Below, piece after piece: positions 46,101 to 58,537 of a stretch of 64,000 bases of DNA. A model generated the notes under the pieces. It worked only from the letters and a program-made list of their open reading frames with translations, searched no databases and was not told the DNA's origin. Origin of the DNA: Oscheius sp. JU75 (lineage: Eukaryota > Nematoda > Chromadorea > Rhabditida > Rhabditidae); NCBI GenBank assembly GCA_037178855.1, contig JASJZC010000006.1:6510001-6574000 (forward strand). The letters are read 5' to 3'. The position numbers were made by a program, and so were the translations under genes. Numbering within the stretch: the stretch's first letter is position 1; every line of letters begins with the position of its first letter.

Positions 46101-49100
46101 TCTCTCAGGAGTCTCGGACTTTTACCTATACCGTTCTAATCACTCCTAACAGTGGTATCTATTTCAAAACACAAAACAACTGATAAGATCCCCCATATAA
46201 GCTGCAGCAGCAGAAGTCTAAACTATCCCAAACACAATGTTCCTACTTGTTCCCAAGCGCAACCGCGGCCTCTTCCACAACAGATTTCACGAATGGCGTC
46301 AGGTCTTTTTCCAATTTCTTTCACCAAAACTATCACATTTTAGCGCAACCGCAAGATCATTCTTCTCATCTAAAGGGGAAGAAACATTGTATCTATTGTA
46401 AATAAATAAAGTGTGCACACTGACCTCGGGAGGTAAAAAACAGAGAGCGGTTGCTGCGAGGAAGTTCATTCCTTGACAGTAGCCCAAACTGTGATTGTGA
46501 AGACAGAAGGCACGTAGGACCTGCTGAAGTTGAGACACCTGAATTGTGGTTCCAATAGTCCAAAAAGGTACAGTACGCCTCTGCAGTTGGCGCTCATAAA
46601 GTGCACGTTTGATGGCATAGTTCTCAATAGGTCCAGATTGATTTGCTTCAAGTTGGCAGGACTGAACTGAAACACGAATTTGGCACAGGAATGGCGCACG
46701 ATCAGACCTCGCAGTTACGCTCCTCTTGAGGCTGACTACACAGGTTTCGGTAGTAGTATCGGCCGTGTTTTTGTTTCAACTCGGCCACTTGCTGGTGGAT
46801 GAGAAGACGCCAGACAGCCGGTCGGAGGCTGTTCGGCACTCCACCACGACACAGAGCACGGGTCTCATTCTGAACTTGGGAGTTCGGGTAAGAGCAGAGA
46901 CTCACATTCAGCGGAATGTTATTGTTGCTTCCCAGGTAGTCTCTCCACTTCTTCTTGTGGTGTCTTGCTGCGTCCTCGTTATCTGAATCTTTCTCGTTTG
47001 CTCGAGCAGCCCAGCTTCCTCACTCTCATAAAACTGGTGAAGTTGTGTAGCCATGTAGTGAACAGCCAAGCCTTCATCCGTGAAATATTGTCGGAAGCCA
47101 TATGCGTCCACATAATCTCCAGACAGCAGACTGTCAAGGGTCGGGAGAGACGGATCCTGTCCTCGTGCTTCCTGCACAAGGTTCCTAATCCGTCTTTTGT
47201 GCTGAAATGCAATTTCTGATCAAAACGAAGCTTCCAAACTAACCACATCGCCACCGATGAGCTTAACTTGCATCACGTCCAGAGAATTATTGTCGTGTAA
47301 TGGTATCCTGATTGTGGATTGCAGAGCAAAGACGTACTCTTTTCTCGAGTTTTTCACCTGCTCTTCGAGATTCTGATTCTTTTCGTTGGACTGGGAGAGA
47401 GCCCCTTCGAGAGACAGACACTTTTTGTTCAGACGGTTTACTTCATTGTTGAGGAATCTGCTTGTGGAACTGTCAGTAGCGGCTCTGGCTCTATCTCTGT
47501 AAACCGTTCTTTAATTCACTCTCACTACCACTAACCTTAACATACTGTTCTCCCTGACCAGATCCTTGTTTTCTCTTTGTAACTTGTGCATTTCCACTTT
47601 CTGCTGGTTGTTGACCATTCGGAGCTGCATCAGTTCCCCGACATCTTTCGGATCTTCATGCTCGCTCTCGAAGACCTCCGACTCGGCACTGACATCCTTT
47701 GATGAACTAGCGGTGGATAGCGAATTTGGGCGGTCTTCGATGCTATGCTTGTGATGTTGTATCCAGTTCGATATCCACTCGTTCATTGAGGGAGTTATCT
47801 AAAATCGGAGATGTGTTGGGAGCTAACAAGAAATAAAGAGTAGTCAACTGTCTTGTTAGCAAAAATATAGTGTGTGAAATAATCGAGCGTCTGTGTAAGT
47901 TTGTTCGGCCAATAAAATAACTACAGGAGAATTTTGGGCATGTTGAAAACAATGCAATGAATCTTCGAATAGACTCTCGCCCCCAAAACACGTTCTTTAG
48001 TGAACTCTGCTTACCGGATGACTTTCTCCCGCCAACTCCAAACTGAGTCTGTGAATCTTTTCCTCCAAAACACTCAACGAGGGAAGGGAGCCTTCTGATG
48101 GCTGTTCTGACACTAAAGGATAATTTTTACCGAGCTCGACTCCTAGAAACTGACACTTCCTCAGCGTCGACTTCATTATATCTGGAGCATTATTGTACAA
48201 GTGTTCGATGTCCGAGATGCTGCTCCTTCTCAAGCTGTCAGATTTGGAAGGCATGTACTCCAAGTCTCTAAAGAATCTGAATCTGAAAAATTGACCAACT
48301 CGCTAAACCAACAGCGAGATGACTTACCGATTGGCTAGAGCCTCCATCCAGGCTTCGCAACTGGTCCGATTGTCCGCTTCGAGCTCGAATTGGCGCTCCC
48401 CGACGCTGGAAAACGATAGAATGCGGTGTGTACATAGGATATAGGCTCGTAATGGATTCGGTGGGACAATGGGCAATCGCAACACAAAAAGGAAAGGATG
48501 GACAGAGAACGATGAGGATTGGATTCCCTTCAAACAATGACTAATGACGTTTTTGAAAGACTGATGAACAAAAAAACAGCTGTACTTTCTGACACTTATA
48601 CCAGCTGCCAACTGCAGCTTCGCAGCCCTTTTGTCTTGGCTTATAATGGATAGTAGGCGGCTTCGCCGCTTCCCTAGTAGCTGAAGTTTTCTTTTAGAGC
48701 TGATTGTCCCCTTGTCTCTTTTTCTCATGGCCTTTGGATTTGTTACACCACCTCTCTATTTACTCTTTCCTTCATATATACTGACGATGGGGCCAAGATG
48801 CCATTTCCTGAAATTTCGTCTCTCTGCAACAAGTTGATTCCAGTAGTTCACCAAAAAACAGACATAACACGGAGCGCATAACAAGAGAATGATTGAAACC
48901 AAGCAGAACTTACTGAGCCATGAAGGCATTCTTATTTCCCTCCACCACACTAAACGCCGTTTTCTCCAGTGGAAATGTGCCTAGAACCTCCTGAAGATGA
49001 GTATTGAGGAGGTAGGTGAAAAACTCCACCTTGCTGTTTAGGAACTCTTGTTCATCTTTGTAGTAGATTATCCTCCGCCCTATCTCATCCAGAACAAAAT

Positions 49101-49188
49101 AGTACCGCTTCTTGAGCCTCAAAAGGGACAAGGGGCCTTGCTGTTTGATGCTTAATGATCCGGCTAGAGAATAGCCGCGCTGCGGCAT
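43150..49188 (-). CDS. tbc-2: PH-TBC Rab GTPase-activating protein (TBC1D2-like) fused to a C-terminal WD40-like propeller
   Basis: About 25 exons close in phase to roughly 1335 aa. PH domain: 49030-49188, 48914-48990 and 48328-48405 (KKRYYFVLDEIGRRIIYYKDE). A Ser-rich and coiled-coil part follows (48015-48282, 47536-47798, 47244-47496). TBC domain: 47024-47201 through 45426-45655, with arginine finger R520 in INLDLLRTMP and glutamine finger Q557 in GYCQGMN. The TBC end (LLRIWDVFLLEGPKVLFRFA) runs on to a propeller in exons 45124-45389, 44981-45086, 44805-44941, 44569-44766, 44367-44525, 44140-44327, 43932-44100, 43778-43866, 43552-43744, 43437-43514 and 43150-43327, with blades such as SLWVGTSDGYVIIYAV. 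TBC1D2 proteins switch off Rab7/Rab5-type GTPases on endosomes. The propeller resembles ARHGEF10/JIP-type ends (inference). The intron after 45809 uses a GC donor. Confidence 0.82.
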
Positions 49189-50460
49189 GACTACCGCTCT
49201 TTCCGAAGACGGTCCAGGTTTTTGAACAGAAATTCTGTACTAGGAATCTGAAACTGTTCAGCGTCGTTGAAATGTAAAATAGGCCAGGCGAAGTTATAAA
49301 CCGGCTCATTTTAAAAAGAAAAAGCAAGTTCCATCCAGACATCACATTTAGACACGGCCCGAAAAACGAAACACGAATTTTCCCACGGCAGAGCTGCCAA
49401 AAAAGGTTCAAAGGGCTGGTTTTGAACGGAACGTGGCGTTTCGGATCACAGTGGATCAGAGGGCGAACAATTACTGTGTGTTTGCGTGATGATATAAAAA
49501 AAGATAAGCTTTTCGTAGAGTATATGTTAACATGGAAAGCTTGGAAAGGGCACTATTTCGGAAACTGTTATGGGATGATCAAGTACTAGAGTCAGCTCTG
49601 CGGATATGACTCATTGAACAATATCAAGCGGCAGCAAGGAGGGAAAATGATAAAAGGGGATCCCACAACTGTAGTCGCACTGAATGAATAACTGTTCTTT
49701 CGAGCCTAAGGATTATAAGAGTTTAATTCGTTTCTCCCATCCGAAAGCTATTCGTAGACTGAATAGTTATCCATCGAACTCAATTATGCCTTTGGATGAA
49801 CTGTTAGATATCCTCCTTTTCTTACCTTTGTGATTAAGACAGTAAGTATAGAAGCATGCCAGTTTTTCAGTGTCAGTTTTTCAGTGTCTCGATAACTTTT
49901 ACCTTTTTTTTTAGAAGAAAGAAGGCAACTGCCATCACTAACAATAAGAACAAAGTTAGAATACAAGGAACTAAATTTTGACTATAAGGGCACGAGAGGG
50001 GCAAAATGTTTTGAAACGTTGGCAACTGGACACAACGCTCTCTCGCGCCGAATTGGCACAAGCCTGTCTGTATAAATATCGCTTGGGCCGAAGACTATCA
50101 CGAAATTGGAGCATTTATGTACGAAAAAGGGAGTATTTTTGGTAACAATACTTTGCTTCGAAACCTCATTTGAAAGTTCTGTACTCATTTTGAGAATCGG
50201 CCACTACCTCTTTATAACTACAGTAATTCGTGACAGCACCCAAACCAACTCTGAGAACCAAGGTCTTTCGAAATCTCCATATTTCAACGACATTGCGGAA
50301 AGATCTAGCATACTTTGAGAGTTGTCGTCACGTGGGAAACTAGTCAACTTTTGAAAACCAAAGAAAATGCTTAAAAATCCGATGTCACGTTTTAACAACA
50401 CGACAGAGCAGAAACAAGGGGGCGCTGCTTTTCTCTGAATTGGGAGGACTGTTCGGATCG
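49189..50460. other. Intergenic region upstream of the TBC gene
   Basis: About 1.3 kb, AT-rich. A short direct repeat (GTCAGTTTTTCAGTGTC-like, near 49862-49890) is visible. No coding signal that I can support. It probably holds the TBC gene promoter. Confidence 0.4.
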
Positions 50461-50836
50461 ATGAGTGATGGCCTAGGGGCGTCCCCAGTCGACTATGCTG
50501 CCTATCAAAGAGACATATCTGTTTTGGAGACTGTTTATTATGCGAATTGTTTGAGCAAGAATATGCACAGTGGAGATGATAGATTAGGTAAAGCTTCTCG
50601 GGTAAAGAATGTAAACTATATGTACAGAAACATTATGAGGCAATTCGGATATCGCGGGTCAAGACGTCAATCGTGTGTCTCTCCAAATAGTGAAGATAGA
50701 GGGAGAGCTCGTGGCTGAAGCTGAGGTAGCACTGAAACAGTTTCATTTGGCGATAGCTGTCCACTTACAATGTTACAATCATAAGGTTTATATTTATGCA
50801 GCTCTTTGTGGTAGTCGAGAAGATCGACTTCACTGA
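50461..50836 (+). CDS. Candidate small protein, 107 aa
   Basis: Two exons, 50461-50587 and 50640-50836, join in phase 1. The product starts MSDGLGASPVDYAAYQRDIS and has a helical middle (VKIEGELVAEAEVALKQFHL) before ending CGSREDRLH. Codon pattern and helix periodicity look coding, but the acceptor before exon 2 (ATTATGAG) is poor. I recognise no family and see no signal or membrane segment. It converges on the AT-hook gene, 51 bp from its stop. Further exons to the right cannot be excluded, although those I tried needed introns of 16-23 bp. Confidence 0.35.
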
Positions 50837-50887
50837 AGAAAATGTTACACGGATCTTTGCAGCCATGTCTGTGGCTGAAACCTCTCG

Positions 50888-53800
50888 TTATTCTTCGAAG
50901 AACAAAAACAAGGACCTTGCACTTCTCGTCGTCTCGACATTCGTAATGGATCGTGGAAACTTGTCAGTGAAAACCTTGCGGTCTTTCTCGAAATTCTCGA
51001 CGAGATGATTCACACGCGCTACCGGACCTTCTTGCAGGAAACTGGCTATTTTCCGAGTGTAAGTTTCTGAAACCAATTCAGAAAAGCAAGAGGAAGGACG
51101 TACCAGTAATAGAGATGCACTTGTTCGTAGTCTCTGCCACTCGAGGATGCATCTCGTCTTTGAACCGCTCGTAAAAGCACTTGATAGCGCCGCCTTGGTG
51201 AATGAAACTTCTCCAGCCGAAGAGGAACGTCTCCTGAAAAAGAAATTCGAGTTGAACAACACGCGTGACTAAGACTGTGCCGAAGTGAACTCACAAATCT
51301 ACGCTTCAGCGTATTAACTGTCGGATCCCATTGTTTGGTCTCCTCAGCCAGTCCCATCAAACTGTCGCACATTCTTATTTGGATAGCCTTCATGACCAGT
51401 TCAAACTGCTCCTGAATATTCCTCCTCGTAAACTAAATTCAAAGAGACTCTACCTTCAACAGCTGAAACTCCGGGCCATCCGTGTTTCCAAAGGCTTCGG
51501 TGGCGAGGCCGATAAGTAGCTCGTTCTTCTTCTTGAGGAATACATCAATGACTTCGCGAATCTTGTAGCTCGTCAACACTTGCTTCTTGGCTACAACCTT
51601 AAGAGAGTCTATAAAAGTTGCTCGAATTGAAAACGAACCGGATCTTTGTCTCTGGTAAGCAATTGTAGGCATGGTCCTGACAGATCGACCACAGCTTGTT
51701 CGAAGAGAGCTCTAGGATCTTCACAGGCCACTGAAGAGGTTGTGTAACTATAGGAAAGTCAATTCACATGTATAATTGTCGCCTTTGAGGTACATTGGGT
51801 TGACTTCAGCGTCTTCGATTATAAACATGAGGAGATCGTATTCTTCCCTGATCAAGGAGTAGCGGTTAGTCATTCGGGGCAGAATGGCTAGAATTGATTG
51901 TTCATCATCAAGAGACAGGTCAACCTACAGAATTTCTGTCCGCGAGCAAGATTCAAAACCAAATGACTGAAGCAGGTGGCATCAACTCGGGCCGAATCCG
52001 GTGGGAACGGAGCCCAGTCAAGATTCAGTCCTTGACCTTTGTCAATCACAGAGAAGTCGCAAGCATAGATCACCGGAGCTCCAATTGGAGGGTCGTCCAC
52101 GCCGTCCTCGTCATACTCGTAGTCGGTGACCTGGAACGGCACCGGCTCCTCGAAAGACTCTTCAGCTTCTCGCTTGACCTCCTCGGGAGTCTTTTCCGGT
52201 GGTTCCAAAATCATTATGTCGGGTGAGGTTTCGACAGGAGGAGGTCTGGAAGAAACCTTAACCCATGGTGTCTTCTAAACTTACGTTAAGAGATGAATGT
52301 CGTCCAATGAAGGTTGCCTAAAAACTTCTGGGTGAGCGACCGGATCGGGCAAAGGAGGAGTTTGTTCCGGCACAGGCTCGTCAGCCTGTTCCGTCTGTGC
52401 CCGCCTCAAAAGGTACTTCTTGGGAGCCATCATGTACTTGTTCTCTGTCTTCCTAAAAGTTTTCTGTGGACCGAAAAAGACAACTTGGCTCACATGTTTG
52501 CATAAGAGGATGAGAAGGACGTTTTCTCTGAAGCCGAGTCATCTGCCACACTGCTTTCTCGCGAAGGACCAGCAGTACTGGACCAGTTACCAGCATCCGA
52601 TCGTTCTGTATCAGCTGGAGCAGACATGTCAGCTTCTTCCGTCTTATTTCTGCTCCCGTACCGTCTCATTTTCTCAGAAGATTCCATGTCAGCCTTTCTG
52701 CCACTTCTCCTTCTCCCTCTCAGACTCTGTTCCAGTGACGGCGAATTTCCAGCAGCCGTGCTTCCAACAGTTGTGCTCTCCATCAGAGCCTTTTCTGGAC
52801 TTCTTGTCTTTCTCTTCTCGAGAGCCTCCGAAACGTTTTCCAGTCGACTAGCGGTTTTTGGTGGTCTTCCTCTTCCCTTCTTTGGGCTCGGCTGTGAGAT
52901 TTCCTGTTCTGGATCGGTACTGTATGAAACTTTTCTCTTCTTGAGCGGCAGATGCTTCTCTTCCTCTGCTGCGACAAAGATTTTTATCTGAGGAGCAAGA
53001 ACAGGTGATAGGTCAGGCTCTGTGACAGAAGATTTCATCTTTTGAACAGCTTCTGTATTCTGCTTGTCCAGAGACTCTTGTTCTACTGGGGCGAGCTGAA
53101 ACACACCCGTTTCGGGGAAAAAAAGAGAGAAAGGGTAACAAGAGGAACTGCTATTTACCCACCGGATACTTTCTCGGTCGACCTCGCTTCTTGGCGCTAA
53201 CTGTCGGGAACTCCTCGAGGTTGATCCTCTGTGTGACCGTTCCGGCTGGCTAAAAGTCACCATTGAATCGGATGACGTAGCAAACTGACCAGAATTCTCT
53301 GTTTACTGCCCTTCAAGGGCTCCAAATGTTGCCTATCTAGAGGACCCGAAGACACTTTCTTCGGTATTTTCAGATCACCAGGGCTCGTCTTGACTGTCAG
53401 AGTATCCTGGGCTGCCGTAGCGTCATACCATTCTTCCGAACCCATCTTCTTCTGAACCAAAGAGAGAGGATTAGGAGATCTCTTCTCCTCTGGTGTGAAC
53501 GTTCGATAGACAATGGGTCTTCGCGAAGGAGACAACATCTCTTCGGAACTCGGGATGAGTTTCCGAGAAGAACCAAGTCTTTCGGGACTGATAGTGATTC
53601 TCAGAGCCCCCCTTGACGACCCTCCTTGGTCCATCTTCCGCGGCGACAAGTTAGAACTAACGGGGTGATCCCTTTCAAAAGCTCTCGTCTCTTTCTTGTC
53701 TTGTGTTCTGTTTTGAGCAGTTCTTGGAGACATAACAGACTTCGACAGTAGAGTCTTCACAGGAGCGTCTGTCTCATTTGGTGGTGGTGAATACTCAGCT

Positions 53801-55635
53801 TCTAGTCCGTATTGAGCAAACCAATCGGTGGGTTGCAGTAGTCCCAAAGTTGATACAGGAGGTTTTGCTAACTTCTTTGCTGGTTCTAGGTTCTTCCGCT
53901 TCTGAATCAGTTCTTGGAACTTGCTTCTGGTTGCTTCCAGAGAGACTTGATTAATTCCTGGACCAGATTTGCTGACTGACGTTACGGACCTAGATACTGT
54001 CTTCTGAACGGTTCCTTCAGCCTTTTCAGAAACTCGTCTCAGTTTCTGAGATGGTAAAGGCGCAGGAACAAGCTTGGAGTATTGACGAGAGGGTCCAACC
54101 ACTGATCCTCGTGACTGTTTCTCTATGGAGTTTCTACGGTTACGATCTCCATTAGCCTCTTCTGTTGACCTCTTGTCCTTAGCAATAGTCAACAATCCCA
54201 GCTGTTGCTGTAGAGAAGCTCCAGTAGGTGGACTGATCCTCAAAGCCTTCTCGATCACTTCACCCAGATTCTCGGTCTGTATGGCTGGTGATGGGGCAGC
54301 AGAGTTGGCCTCAGACGCTGCTGCGGAGCAGGCAGCAAACGCCAAAGTGTCCAGTGGAGAGGCACACTGCGGTAAAGTCGTAGGCGTTGCAATGACTCTC
54401 GGGACAGGCTCATTCGGAGGAAAGCCCATCATGACTGAGAAGAGCAGTGGATTGGGCTTTGGATTGACTGAAGCTGTCTTGCGTCTCTCGCCGCGGACAC
54501 GACAGCTAGCCACACCAGTTTCCTGCTGCAGTTTCTGCTTACTCTTTGACAGTCGGTCACTGAGGTCAAGAGGACGAAGTCTAGGTTGTTTTTCCTCTTC
54601 ATGGGGCTTCATGAGGGCTGCTGTGATGTTCGATTGAGAAAACACTGAGCAGATTTAAGATTAACAGTAGTTAATGTATTTACCACTGGTTCTATTAGAC
54701 TCATTCTTTGGATGCAGGGAGTCCTGAGAAACGTCTTCCGCACTAACTTCCTCCATGGCCATGCTGGTCGATTGAGAGTCGGAGCTGGATTCGTCTTCTG
54801 TAAAAGCTCTGTCTGACAAAACTATTTGAATAGCACGAGTTAAAGATTCAAAAAACTTACCTTGCACAACCATTTCCTCCAGCCAAACCGTGTTCCAGTC
54901 CACATCGATTCCCTGTTCCGGACCACTGATCTCTAGACTCACAACCTCGCTTCCGACTGCTACTCTCATGTCTCTCGTCTTCGCTGTCCTCGGCTCACTG
55001 TCTCCCAGAGCATCGTACGGTTTTCTCATGACTGACGGGATCGGACTGGCTCGGGTATCCGTTCTGTACTGCTTGCTCATCCTATGCGTGTCCAATCTGC
55101 TCTGACGATTGGTCTCCTTCATCATTCCTTCCACAATGTCTAAACATGTTTTTCTTTCATGCAAATTCATGACTCACATTCCGAGACGCGCTTTCGAATC
55201 TTCCAAAGATTTGGGAGCCACTGTTGATAGCTTCTGTGAACCATGTCGACCTTTTTGACTGGCTCTGTTACTTTTTCGATTTTCTGCGTGGTCATACTCT
55301 TCTTGTTCCACTTCCAGAATCTGGCCCGGGCACAGCCAGCATACGGAATTGTTCGGGCACAGGGAAACGATTCAGTAGGTGGATTGTAAAGCGAGAAGAC
55401 CTTCTGTGTCTGTATCATCCTGCTCAGATCGTCCGGACAGACTTTAGTTCGGAGAAAAGATCGTTGAGCATTCTCCTTCTTGAGAAATTCGAGGCTTTTG
55501 ACCGGCTGCTCGTATCGAGGCCTCTTCTTTGGAGATATCGACTGGAAATGATGGTGCTCATAACAGGAATGTCTTGTGTGAACATGAAAAAATAAACAAA
55601 AGACTCACCCTGTCTAATGCCGGATCTCCTGCCAT
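50888..55635 (-). CDS. Large AT-hook protein of unknown family
   Basis: Fifteen exons close in phase to 1371 aa: 55609-55635, 55178-55541, 54861-55139, 54684-54821, 53290-54644, 53163-53249, 52494-53095, 52285-52452, 51929-52245, 51768-51887, 51635-51730, 51454-51590, 51295-51411, 51104-51233 and 50888-51066. The N-terminus (SISPKKRPRYEQP, then WKWNKKS) is basic. A long Ser/Pro-rich disordered stretch follows. Two AT-hooks lie at about 740-750 (KKRGRPRKYP) and 860-870 (KKGRGRPPK), so nuclear, chromatin-bound action at AT-rich DNA is likely. The C-terminal third reads as a helical folded domain (for example IREVIDVFLKKKNELLIGLA and FERFKDEMHPRV-like helices) with no family I recognise. In-frame sequence also runs upstream of the chosen ATG to about 55702, so the N-terminus may be longer. 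Confidence 0.75.
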
Positions 55636-56429
55636 ATGGTTCTCCCAATAACAGCGAGCTGTAAACGGTCGCGAGCTGTAAAAATCTCTAGTCTGATGTC
55701 CGCTGCAAAGTTACAGTCACTTCCAATCGTTAAGTCTCTTACCAATAGGATTTTCCAGATTTCTATTTTTTAGAATACCTGAAGATAGGAGGGTTTTTGA
55801 ATTGAGCGCAAGAAAATACGAGGGAGGAGTATAGATGAAGCTAATTAAGAGAAGGAGAGGGACTCAGGGCAAAGGGAACGATAAATATTGCACGTTGTTT
55901 TGAATAGAAACCGTGTATTTCTGGAGGCAGAGACTGAGAGTACGGGAGATTTCATAAAGGGGACGCTGGCGGCGGAAAATGAAAAGAGTACGCAGTACGT
56001 AAGACCAAACGCGAACTTTTCTAGCCCACGAGGCTAGTGTTCAAATCCTCATCATCGTCGAACTTTCATCATTTTTGCTTTTTAGAATTTCACAGGAGAA
56101 GGAGATCGAAATATCTCTTTCCTCCTTTACCGAAAGACTGTTTGTACTTGGGATTGCAGACTAAAAGAAGTTTGTGGGAATTCGAACAACCTGACCATTT
56201 TATAAAATGAATTTAGGATCAAAAAAGTGAGAGACAGAGTGAGTCTTAGAGAAACCGTAACTTGTAGGAGCAATCCTGAAAATCCTGTAAAGTGCGCTAA
56301 TAGAAAAGTCTAGACAGACTACTTTTGCCAGATATTCCCCATTTTTCTCGACTGTTTTCATTCTTTGATTCTAATAAATGTCATGGGAGACATATTTTGG
56401 TATTTGCTCATTCCCAGGCCAATCGGAAG
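55636..56429. other. Divergent promoter region (AT-hook gene / GET4)
   Basis: About 0.8 kb between divergent starts. In-frame coding-like sequence of the AT-hook gene may extend to 55702 behind a CTTTGCAG acceptor. A CCCAG acceptor lies 13 bases before the GET4 ATG. No RNA gene seen. Confidence 0.4.
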
Positions 56430-57915
56430 ATGACGTCGCGGCTGGAGAAAAAAGTTATAACGTGCCTGGAAAACAAGGAATTCTACGAAGCACATCAGGT
56501 CTATCGCACATTGTATTCAAGATGGCTCGCCGCCGGACGATATGCCGACGTCATGGTTCTCCTCTACGATGGAGCCAACAGACTTTTCGCAGGTTAGTTA
56601 TTACTATTTCTAGTGTTTAAATCACGGTTTCCAGCCGACGAAATTCAAAGTGCCTTCGATCTGGTCGATTTATTCGCAACAGCTCTTTTAGAATCCAAGG
56701 CTGAGCCTTCTGAAGAGATTTACAGCCGAGTAGAGAAGGTTTCCTAATCGTAATCCATATAAAATCTTTGGGTTAAGCTCCTACAGAATTTGATAGCCAA
56801 TAGTAGCGAGGGAGAAGACAAGAAGCAGACGGCCGTCGACGCGAGGAACAAATTTGTGGCCGATTGTGTCAACTGGTCGCAGAAGATGGCTACAAAAAAT
56901 CGTGAGAAGAAGAGAGGTCTCTCGGAGCTACACCACCGAGTCGCGAAGGTTTTCTGGAAGAGTGAGCTCTACGAGCAGGCCCGGAATCATCTTCTCGTGG
57001 CCGAACAGCCGGAAGAATTCGCCAAATTCCTTGTGGAAATGCACTCGGCCGTCGGACATCCGAGCGAAGACGACCTCTTCGTCGTGCTGGCCGTCTTACA
57101 GGTACTTTTCTTGATCTGTGTTGTTGTAAACACAGCTAATAGTAATTAAGCTAGCAAAATAAAGTAGCTTCGGAAAGATGATTGCCCCAAAACGTGAGAC
57201 CTCGTCTTGCAATTGATTTTTTAAATGAGCGGGTTCTAAACTTTGGTCTCCAACAGAATAAACATTTAGAAAGGCATAATAATTGTATTTCCTAGCTGCT
57301 CTGCTTGCACCGCGTCAAAACGGCCGACAGTCTACTTCAAACCTACGGAAAACAGCACCCGGCCATCAAGACAGCTGCCTCTCCCTTTCCACGTCCCCTT
57401 TTGAACTTCTGCTGGTTCCTCATCCGCATCATTCCCATGAAAAACGTACGTTTTCACGGGAATACGCTTCGAAAACAGTTGAACTCTTAGGTAACCCAGT
57501 TCTCCAGTCTCGTCGAGCAGTACAAGGACCATTTGAGCCGCGATCCGACCTATTCTTCCTACTTGATGCGGATTGGCGAGCTCTTCTTCGGCAAAAAGGC
57601 TCCGAGTCAGGGTGGAGGAGGCCTTCTGGGCAGTCTTTTCAAGGGACTCCTCGGTCCGGAAAAGAAGGAAGAGGTCGAAATCTTCTCTGAATCCGATATG
57701 GACGAGGTCGACTCGCTAGAGATGGAGATTGATGACCACAATGTAGGTTTTAATACAAAGAGCTTTCAATTTCTATGAGAAAACGTCATTGTTGTCACTT
57801 TCAGCACAATGACGAAGATGGCTTCGAGACGGCCGGCGAAGATGAGCCAACTCCACCGCCTTCTTCCTCCTCCAAGAAACGTCCTGTCATCGATACGATG
57901 GACGATCTCGACTAG
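56430..57915 (+). CDS. GET4: GET4/TRC35 homologue, tail-anchored protein delivery
   Basis: Six exons, 56430-56592, 56635-56738, 56787-57101, 57296-57445, 57491-57742 and 57805-57915, close in phase to 364 aa. GET4 is the alpha-solenoid scaffold that, with UBL4A/Get5, passes tail-anchored proteins to the GET3 ATPase in the cytosol. In metazoa it also acts with BAG6 in quality control. Family landmarks: FYEAHQVYRTLYSRWLAAGR, FVADCVNWSQKM, FWKSELYEQARNHLL, LLNFCWFLIRIIPMKN and the C-terminal YSSYLMRIGELFFG plus GGGGLLGSLFKGLLG, matching the human end. The acidic Ser-rich tail is longer than in human. An ATG at 56325 in the same frame is upstream of an acceptor, so I prefer 56430. Confidence 0.92.
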
Positions 57916-58537
57916 AAGAGCCTTTTTGTAGACAGAACCCCTTTATCCCATGTTAAGTTCTTATCACTCTTTTTTATCTGCCTACTCGCTTTTTGTCTAA
58001 ATTATGGGTAGTCAACGATAAACCAATGTTTTAGCCCCTTACCACTTCTCTATGTATTTCTGTTATTCTTTGCTCGAGTATTATGACTCTGATGTACTTA
58101 ATTCGAAGAGGAAGCTGGGTGTTTGCAGAGGAAGATGAGAGGGTAGAATAGAGACTCACTTGTCAGTGGGTAGGCTCAGTAGACAAGCTTGATTTATTCA
58201 GAACAGCCTAGACAACGTGACTGTTTTCCTCAAAAAAGCTGAGTAGTCGGTCATCCGGCTAGATCAAAAGGCCAGACAGATGGTATGCCCTTCCTGACTC
58301 ATTCATTCTGCACTCTCTCCCCTACCTCTGCCGCTTTTCTCTCAATAGTCCATTTTCCGCTTTCTTAATCAGCCATCCCCCACGGTCTCTACAAAAAACG
58401 CAATCTGTTTACCTTTCGTAAATAGCATAGAGAACTTGTTCGCGCATTGATAAGAATGCCCAAACAATGTTTCATCGCTGCCTATTTCTGTTGTTCTCGC
58501 GTCATTTTTCTCGAAATCAAAAGTACTTTTCCAGAAA

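Noticed and set aside
50796-51008. 70-aa plus-strand ORF starting MQLFVVVEKIDF
   Set aside because: Joining it to the upstream small gene would need a 16-bp intron, and it overlaps the phase-supported minus-strand AT-hook exon.
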